The notes under the pieces were generated by a model. That model was not told the DNA's origin, did no database searches, and worked only from the letters and a program-made list of their open reading frames with translations. The position numbers were made by a program, and so were the translations under genes. A stretch of 64,000 nucleotides of DNA, taken from NCBI RefSeq assembly GCF_006210265.1, contig NZ_VCNC01000004.1:372001-436000 (forward strand), given 5' to 3'. This stretch comes from Desulfovibrio sp. UCD-KL4C. GTDB taxonomy: Bacteria; Desulfobacterota; Desulfovibrionia; Desulfovibrionales; Desulfovibrionaceae. Positions 56,460 through 64,000 of this stretch are shown piece after piece (position 1 is the stretch's first letter; each line of letters starts with the position of its first letter).

Positions 56460-56489
56460 TATAGAGATCAGCTTGTTAGTCAAGTATGG

Positions 56490-56547
56490 ACCGGGGGACC
56501 CACTCCACCTCCCCGACCCCTTCGGGTTCTCCGGTTCACAACTTTTT
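56490..56547 (+). ncRNA. C-rich stem-loop in the sigma-54 transcript (candidate small RNA or leader)
   Basis: Twelve base pairs, ACCGGGGGACCC (56490-56501) with GGGTTCTCCGGT (56524-56535), two of them G-U. The 22-base loop contains CTCCACCTCCCCGACCCC, which includes CACCTCC, complementary to Shine-Dalgarno sequences. A T-run of six at 56543-56548 follows after a seven-base gap, so it may be a weak terminator. The role is inferred. Confidence 0.5.
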
Positions 56548-56595
56548 TAAAACATATCGGTTTAATATCTATACATATGATGGAGTGATCTTTTC

Positions 56596-56829
56596 ATGAG
56601 TAATATTGAAAGTCTGCTTTCAGTGCACAGACGAGATATGGAAATGTTGCGCGGCGAATCTCGTCAGGCCAGATCTATTAGATCAAAAGAATACCGTGAA
56701 ATGAATAAAGAGTTTAATGCCCTTCGTTCAAAGCTATCAGCTGAACTGCCGCATTATGTTAAAGTATCTTCTTTGCTGCGCGGACCATTTGCTTTTATGC
56801 TTACTCTTCTTACTATACTCAGCTTCTAA
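56596..56829 (+). CDS. Small orphan protein downstream of sigma-54 promoter
   Basis: 77 residues; no family recognised. The first 50 residues are highly charged and helical (HRRDMEMLRGESRQARSIRS, then KEYREMNKEFNALRSKL), ending in a single hydrophobic stretch (PFAFMLTLLTILSF) that could be a C-terminal membrane tail. No signal peptide or cysteine. TGGAG lies 11-12 bases before the ATG. It is the first coding gene after the sigma-54 promoter at 56442 and appears to stand alone, so it may be the main product of that transcript. Confidence 0.65.
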   Translation: MSNIESLLSVHRRDMEMLRGESRQARSIRSKEYREMNKEFNALRSKLSAELPHYVKVSSLLRGPFAFMLTLLTILSF

Positions 56830-56971
56830 ATAAAAAGAAACGTTTTCTGGTGAATAAGGTTTTAGCGTTTTTTAGTGGCTTTGTGTTTAAAGAACGAGCC
56901 GGAATTTTTTGAAGTTCATCCGGCTCGCATTAGTTCTTTAATCCTTTTTTCTTCTTCCTCTTTCGTTCTGG

Positions 56972-57853
56972 CTACCGTGAGTTTCCAAGAAAAGCTTTAG
57001 CCGTTTCTCTTAAGTTCTCATCCCAATTAGCAGCTAGCGGGTCTGCGACCAGAATTTTTGCTCCTATTGAAGAGGCAATTGCCTGTGCGCTTTTTTTAGA
57101 GAACTGCGGCTGAATGAATATGGCGGAAACTGAATTCTTGCGTGCAAAGTCGATTATCTGAGCCATCTCTTTAGGGCTGGGTTCTTTTCCTTCTAATTCA
57201 ATCGGAATCTGCTTTAGTCCGTAAACTCTGGCGAAATATCCCCATGACGGGTGGTACACCATAAAGCTCTGCGGTTTAGACGAGTGTTTGAATACGTTAA
57301 TCAGTTCATGGTCCAGCTCATCAATTTCCCCAGCAAATTCATAATAGTTTTTTCTGTAAATTTCTTCGTGTTGAGGGTCTGCCTCTATCAGTGAGTCTCT
57401 AATCTGAAGGGACATGATTCTTACAAGGGGCGGAGCAAGCCAGATGTGCGGATCGGCGATATAGTTTTCACTGTGTCCGTGATGTTCTTCTCCATTATGT
57501 ATATGTTCCTGCATTGGCTGTCTTACTACAGAGTCATTTAGATGAACGATTTCTAAATTTGTGTTTGCTGATTTAAATCTCGGTAGCCATGCCTGTTCAA
57601 ACGGAACCCCTATGGCAAAGTAAATAGCAGAATGGCTCAGCTGGGTCATTTGCTTCGGTTGCGGTTCGTACACCGCCGGGCTGCTGCCGGGTCTGACCAT
57701 TACATTCACTTTTACTAAGTCTCCTCCTATTTTTTTAACAAAGAATTCCTGCGGAACAATAGAAACGGTAACCTGTAAGGGGGCTGCGTTCGCAATTGTT
57801 GAAATAAACAGAAATAGTATGGTAAGTATGAACTTTGATTTGTAGGCGGACAT
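56972..57853 (-). CDS. TroA/ZnuA-family metal-binding periplasmic protein, variant site
   Basis: About 293 residues with a signal peptide (FILTILFLFISTIANA). Cluster A-I binding fold. Expected metal ligands His136 (DPHIWLAP), His201 (YHPSWGYF) and Asp271 (VADPLAAN) are present, but the first ligand, normally His in a PHxYEP motif, is Ala60 (SSPAVYEPQP). A His-rich loop (EHIHNGEEHHGH, 117-128) fits zinc handling. No znuB or znuC is adjacent. The ATG at 57853 with GGAGAACC before it is preferred; longer frames (57919) precede the signal. A palindrome AATACGCGTATT lies at 57900-57911. Confidence 0.85.
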   Translation of the reverse strand: MSAYKSKFILTILFLFISTIANAAPLQVTVSIVPQEFFVKKIGGDLVKVNVMVRPGSSPAVYEPQPKQMTQLSHSAIYFAIGVPFEQAWLPRFKSANTNLEIVHLNDSVVRQPMQEHIHNGEEHHGHSENYIADPHIWLAPPLVRIMSLQIRDSLIEADPQHEEIYRKNYYEFAGEIDELDHELINVFKHSSKPQSFMVYHPSWGYFARVYGLKQIPIELEGKEPSPKEMAQIIDFARKNSVSAIFIQPQFSKKSAQAIASSIGAKILVADPLAANWDENLRETAKAFLGNSR

Positions 57854-58139
57854 AAGGTTCTCCATGTGTAAATAAAATTTAAGTTGTTCTATAGTTGTGA
57901 ATACGCGTATTGATGTCAATCCTTTTAAAGGTTGAGGGTTCTCGGTTTGTAGTGAGACTTTCTTTGTTTATTCTGTATAGAGTAACTCTGATTTGTTTTA
58001 TGGCAATAGGTGTAATTGTGCTCTCATTTCTTTAATAGATGAAGCTTCTTTCGCTTATTGGTATAATCTTATCGTCATTTGCTGTTTTTGATAATAATTA
58101 AATTTCAAATATGTATAATTTGCCTAAAAAAATATTTTT

Positions 58140-58157
58140 TTGGCACAAAGAGTGCTT
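58140..58157 (+). promoter_or_regulatory. Sigma-54 promoter of amtB-glnK-glnD
   Basis: TTGGCAC-AAAGA-GTGCTT: GG at 58142-58143 and GC at 58154-58155 with ten bases between, a near-consensus -24/-12 element, about 128 bases before the amtB start. The stretch 57854-58139 to its left is AT-rich and otherwise featureless. Confidence 0.9.
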
Positions 58158-58284
58158 AATGAGACTAAAATAGACTTTTTTAGGTGGAATTTTTTCAAAA
58201 ATGGCAAATAAAGTGTTTTTTGAGTGCATCGAAATACATAAATGTAAAAATAGTAAACAACGCAATGAGTGGGAGTAGTGGAAA

Positions 58285-59845
<1,561 letters not shown>

Positions 59846-59846
<1 letters not shown>

Positions 59847-62386
59847 TGACGAATTTGTCCGGTTTCGGGACTGCTACTCAAAATCTTCGTACCGGAAGAG
59901 ATCTTCTTCATGCGGCATGCTCTAAGAGTATGCCGCATGATTTCTCTCAACGTTTTGCTGCTTTGGTAGACAGTTATTTTAGAGAGAGACTTGCGGAAGC
60001 GGTTGCAGAGAGAATTATTTCTGACTGTGAAGACCTATGCGTGCTCGCCGTTGGTGGCTATGGGAGAGGAAAGCTTTCCCCGTTTTCAGATCTGGATGTT
60101 CTGGTTCTTACAGATCTATCCGATGCTAATCTTTTAGAAGGGCTGGCGGCATTTTTGTTTCACCCTTTGTGGGATTTGAAATTTGACGTAGGTCATGCTG
60201 TTCGCTCTGTTCAGCAGAATATTGAGCTTGCTAAAAGTGATTTTAAGGTTTTGGCTTCACTTCTGGATTTACGTTTTTTAGCCGGAAGTAATAATCTATA
60301 TAAAAATCTTTCCAGCAAATTTATTGAAGAAGTTCTTCCCGTTGCAGGCAGTTCATTTTGCAATACCCTGTGGGAAAATCGCCATACTGTGGGTGTCGGG
60401 ATGGATTCGGTGGTCCTTGAGCCTGACCTTAAAAATGGATGGGGCACTCTGCGCGATGTCCAGTTTGTGCATTGGTGCGCTTCTATAAAAGGTGACTATT
60501 TTCCCTTAAATGAAAAGGATCTTGATGTGTTGCGAGATGGCGAAGCTTTACTTATACGAGCTCGTTCCGCTCTGCATTTGACTGCCGGACGTAAAGTGGA
60601 TCGACTGGATATTGAAAGGCTTGCAGATGTGGCTGATCTTTGCGGAGTAAAAGGATATTCTCCGGCAAAGCGAGGTAACGACCTTTTAAATAAACTGCAC
60701 TTTGCAATGATTAACGCCCGTTCAATGGGGGATGCTCTCTACCGTGAATCCTTTAATAAAGATTCACGACAATTTATAGAATGGTCAGGGCCGATCAGTT
60801 TAAAATCAGCACTTGAACTTTTTGAACAAAAATCCAGAACAGGTAATCCGTTAACGCGTGAAGCCAGGCGAGCTGTTTCGAATATAAATAGCGAAATAGA
60901 TATTAGTCTAGGTGCCGCACTGACGTTATTGATAAAAATCTTTGAAGCTCCATACGGTTGGAGAACTTCGCTTGAAATGCTTGATAGCGGTCTGCTTGAT
61001 TCTTTTCTGCCTGAATTTGCAAAAGTTGCCGCTCTTATTCCGTATGATGGGTACCATCGTTATCCGCCGGGAAGGCATACACTCCTAACTGTGCAGAAAT
61101 GCTGCTCCATATATAGAGATGAATTTGAAAGTTTGGATAATTCAGATGAGAATGGGCTGACTCCTGCAGATTTCGATATTTTGATGCTCGGAGCTCTTTT
61201 TCATGACATAGGTAAAGGTGAACGTGCTCACAGTGAACGCGGTGCTAAAATTGCTTCAGGAATACTGTCACGAACTTCTTTTTCTGAAGCCTTTAAGGAT
61301 GATGTTATTTTTCTTGTGCGGGAGCATTTATCACTTATTAAAGCTGCAAGGCGCATTGATTTAAGTGATGGTGATTCGTTGCTTGAAGTTGCCCGCAAAG
61401 TGGGATCTCTCCGAAGGCTCAAGCTCCTTTTTATCTTATCCATGGCTGATTCAATGGCTACAGGGCCACGGGCTTGGAATTCTTGGAGCGGGTCTTTGCT
61501 CAGAGAGTTGTATTCAGGGCTTAATCAAGCTCTGGCTGAAGAGTCCATGCATAAGTTCGATAATGCTCAGACAATTGCTGAAACAAGAACTAAGGTTATG
61601 GTTTTAGCTTCTGCAACTATGACTGAAGATACAGCGAAGTCGATTATTGAAGCAATGCCTGACAGATATCTTTTGAGCGAAGAATCTGAAGAAATTGTAT
61701 GCCACATGGAGCAGGTTAAAGAGTTTAATCGTGCGTATGAAAAAGATCTTATCCGCAAGCCTGGCGGGAAGGGCGGAAAGGGGCTTACTCTTGTTCGCGC
61801 TGCTCAAAGCGGTTGTGAAGGCAGGACAAAAATTGTTATTGCCTCACGTGATCAGGATTTTCTCTTCGCTGCTCAGACCGGAGCCTTGTCACTACATTCA
61901 ATAAACATTCTTTCAGCAGATATTTTTTCATGGGCAGATGGAACAGCAGTAAATATTTTTACCGTTGAAACTCCTCCTGCTGAAACCACTCCTGCGGATA
62001 TTTGGGCGAGAGTGGAAAGGGCCATAATGTATTCTATGACCGGTAGACTTTCACTGGATTATAGACTGCACAAAAAACGAAATTCTTTGCTTGTGAGATC
62101 AAAATCTCAAAATGTCCCGACTCAGATTTTGGTGGATAATGAGTCCAGTGAATTATGCACTATTGTAGAGATTAGAACTGAGGATCGCTCTGGGATACTC
62201 TATGATATGGCTGTAACTTTCTCTCGAATGAATATTGATTTGCGCATGGCAAGAATTTCTACCACCGAAGACAGTGTCTTTGATGTTTTTCATGTGGAAA
62301 GTGCTGGCTATGGTAAAATTGAAGACCGTGAGTACTTGAAAGAATTAGTCGGGGCATTAGATTATGCCCTTGCGAGTGTAAAGTAA
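59846..62386 (+). CDS. glnD: [Protein-PII] uridylyltransferase / UMP-removing enzyme
   Basis: 846 residues, normal GlnD length. N-terminal nucleotidyltransferase domain (GGYGRGKLSPFSDLDVLVL at 70-88, metal Asp at 82 and 84), a central HD domain (LFHDIGKGERAHSERGAKIA) and two C-terminal ACT domains (IVIASRDQDFLFAAQTGAL; VEIRTEDRSGILYDMAVTFS) that sense glutamine. It adds UMP to PII when glutamine is low and removes it when high. Last gene of the amtB-glnK-glnD operon. Confidence 0.96.
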
Positions 62387-62632
62387 GTTAAGTTTAAAAA
62401 TATTTAAAAATAAAACTATTGGTTTATTGGGAGTTAGAGCGTTTGTAGCAGTTGATTCTACGCCGTTCTTAGTGGACGCATGCTTACCCTTGATGATATG
62501 ATGCGTATGCTCTTGTCGGGCTGTGACAGTGAGAAAACATGTATTCCTGCAATTATAATCGTAGTGCTTTTCTTGCCAAAATGCCGATATTTATCTAAGT
62601 GAGCCCTAGCTTAATCAGTGGAGAGAGAAATT

Positions 62633-63904
62633 ATGAAAGTACTTATAGTCGGTTCAGGCGGAAGGGAACATGCACTTGCCTGGAAGCTTGGACAGAGTCC
62701 GAAAGTTTCTGAAATTTTTATCGCACCGGGAAACGGTGGAACCCGTCTGGAAGGGACCAACGTTCCTATTAAAGACGATGATTTACCCGGACTGGTTAAA
62801 TTTGCTAAAGAAAATAAAATAGATCTCGTGGTTGCCGGACCTGAATTGCCGCTTGTCCTCGGCATAAAAGAAGCTCTTGCTAAAGAGGGTATTCCTTGTT
62901 TCGGTCCCGGCGCATATTCAGCTAATCTTGAAGGTAGTAAAGCTTTTTCAAAAATGGTTATGCGTGATTCAGGAGTTCCTACTGCCCCATTTCAGGTTTT
63001 TGATGAATTTGCGCGCGCTAAAGCTTTCGTTGAAAGCAAAGGTGCTCCGATAGTTATCAAGGCCGACGGACTTGCCGCAGGTAAAGGAGTCGTAGTTGCT
63101 TCCACAGTTGAAGAAGCTATTGAATCTCTTGAAGCAATGATGGTCACAAAAGAGTTCGGTTCTGCCGGAGAAAGAGTTGTTATTGAGGAAGCACTTAAAG
63201 GTGAAGAAGCTTCTTTTCTGGCATTTTGCTCCGGTGAAGAATACGCACTTCTTCCTTCTGCGCAGGATCATAAAGCTGTTGGCGAAGGTGATACAGGCCC
63301 TAATACCGGCGGTATGGGCGCATATAGCCCCGCACCTGTTTTGCCACGCGAAAAATATGAAGAAACAGCAGAACTGGTCATCAAACCTGTACTCAAACTT
63401 CTGGCGGAGAGAGGGGAACCTTTTGTTGGTATCCTTTACGCTGGGCTGATGTATACCCCTGATGGTCCTTCTGTTCTTGAATATAATGTTCGGTTCGGAG
63501 ATCCTGAATGTCAGCCGCTGTTAATGCGTCTGGACAGTGATCTTGCTGAAATTATGCTCGCTTGTGTTGAAAGCAGAATCTCCGAAGTTGAAGTTAAGCT
63601 GAAAGCAGAAACAACTTTATGCGTTGTAATGGCTGCCGGTGGTTATCCCGCTTCTTATGAAAAGGGAATGGAGATTACCGGATTTGAAAAAGCAGAGCAG
63701 GTTGAAGGTGTAAAAGTTTTTCAGGCCGGAACTACATACAAAGACGGCAAAACTCTTACCAACGGCGGACGTGTACTGGGTGTAACTGCTCTCGGATCTG
63801 ATCTAAAGGCGGCGCAGGCACGTGCATACGAAGCGGTAGCAAAGCTTTCCTTTAAGGATGCATATTACCGCCGTGACATAGGAAATAAAGGTTTTAAAAA
63901 ATGA
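62633..63904 (+). CDS. purD: Phosphoribosylamine--glycine ligase
   Basis: 423 residues from the ATG at 62633, with GGAGAGAG upstream; a GTG at 62618 would add five residues. ATP-grasp enzyme with VLIVGSGGREHALAW, the FGPGAYSANLEGSKAF segment, and NVRFGDPECQPLLMRL. It forms glycinamide ribonucleotide in the second step of purine synthesis. Its TGA overlaps the purE start. Confidence 0.97.
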   Translation: MKVLIVGSGGREHALAWKLGQSPKVSEIFIAPGNGGTRLEGTNVPIKDDDLPGLVKFAKENKIDLVVAGPELPLVLGIKEALAKEGIPCFGPGAYSANLEGSKAFSKMVMRDSGVPTAPFQVFDEFARAKAFVESKGAPIVIKADGLAAGKGVVVASTVEEAIESLEAMMVTKEFGSAGERVVIEEALKGEEASFLAFCSGEEYALLPSAQDHKAVGEGDTGPNTGGMGAYSPAPVLPREKYEETAELVIKPVLKLLAERGEPFVGILYAGLMYTPDGPSVLEYNVRFGDPECQPLLMRLDSDLAEIMLACVESRISEVEVKLKAETTLCVVMAAGGYPASYEKGMEITGFEKAEQVEGVKVFQAGTTYKDGKTLTNGGRVLGVTALGSDLKAAQARAYEAVAKLSFKDAYYRRDIGNKGFKK

Positions 63905-64000
63905 GTGTAAAAGTAGCAATTTTTATGGGATCCATCTCTGACAGGGATACAATGCAGCCCTGTTCTGATTTGTTGACCAGACTTGGTATTCCTCATGTGT
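63901..64000 (+). CDS. purE: 5-(carboxyamino)imidazole ribonucleotide mutase PurE (partial)
   Basis: First 33 residues, cut by the right window edge: MSVKVAIFMGSISDRDTMQP. The GS(I)SD nucleotide-site motif is characteristic of class I PurE, which moves the carboxylate in CAIR formation. The ATG overlaps the purD stop by four bases (ATGA), so the two genes are translationally coupled. Confidence 0.9.
   Translation, partial: MSVKVAIFMGSISDRDTMQPCSDLLTRLGIPHV

Noticed and set aside
57900-57911. AATACGCGTATT palindrome as a Zur operator
   Set aside because: Perfect but only 12 bases and unlike the known Zur consensus; noted in the gene entry without a functional call.
62480-62602. 40-codon frame before purD with one hydrophobic stretch (MLTLDDMMRMLLSGCDSEKT)
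   Set aside because: No convincing ribosome site or relative; could be chance in a 231-base gap. Conservation in relatives would be needed.

Overview
This 64 kb window looks like ordinary chromosome from a moderately AT-rich member of the Desulfovibrionaceae; a marine Maridesulfovibrio-like species is my best guess. The inference rests on gene content and order: NfnAB-type electron-bifurcating transhydrogenase genes, a bacteriohemerythrin, an F1Fo operon with paired b/b' subunits but no a or c subunit, a zapB-zapA-6S RNA-RNase Y-TyrS block, a UbiA-like prenyltransferase and many lone periplasmic solute-binding proteins. There is no rRNA, tRNA, CRISPR array, transposase or prophage gene in the window, so the taxonomy is not proven from sequence alone.

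Layout. 1-7 kb: the end of a CobD-like aminotransferase gene, two orphan periplasmic binding proteins, an aldo/keto reductase with a divergent LysR regulator, a GAF-GGDEF diguanylate cyclase and a YheO-type regulator. 7-10 kb: a compact operon of RidA, a DAACS-family symporter and a CyuA-type cysteine desulfidase. 10-12.5 kb: NfnB and NfnA. 12.6-18.4 kb: an unrecognised small protein behind a GGA-rich hairpin leader, then LepA, LepB, bacteriohemerythrin and ComM. 18.4-25.3 kb: a frameshifted isoprenylcysteine methyltransferase-like gene, an orphan ParA ATPase, MurI, a third binding protein, TetR, a DUF4911 protein, an M24 peptidase and a UDP-galactopyranose mutase that resembles the eukaryotic form. 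25.4-28.9 kb: pstS-pstC-pstA behind a tandem Pho box.

30-42 kb is a cell-envelope and energy block: mreB, mreC, mreD, mrdA, rodA, a bactofilin, then atpF'FHAGDC. 42.4-50 kb holds glmU, zapB, zapA, the 6S RNA gene, rny, a YmdB-like phosphoesterase, tyrS, a DUF606 membrane protein and a UbiA-like prenyltransferase, followed by an MscS channel to 51.4 kb. 51.5-56.8 kb is the most accessory-looking part: a histone-deacetylase-like enzyme with a C-terminal zinc-ribbon signature, a hydantoinase/oxoprolinase-family protein and a GAF-sigma54 activator, all leftward, facing a sigma-54 promoter whose predicted transcript starts with a 12-bp stem carrying a C-rich, anti-Shine-Dalgarno-like loop ahead of a 77-residue orphan protein. 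57-64 kb: a TroA-type metal-binding protein lacking the first expected zinc histidine, a sigma-54-driven amtB-glnK-glnD nitrogen operon, purD and the start of purE.

The strongest candidates for something undescribed are the sigma-54-linked C-rich stem-loop at 56490-56535, the GGA-rich leader at 12602-12764 (possible CsrA control of an unknown protein), and the deacetylase-hydantoinase pair. All functional statements are from motif reading and recalled family knowledge; no database search was run.
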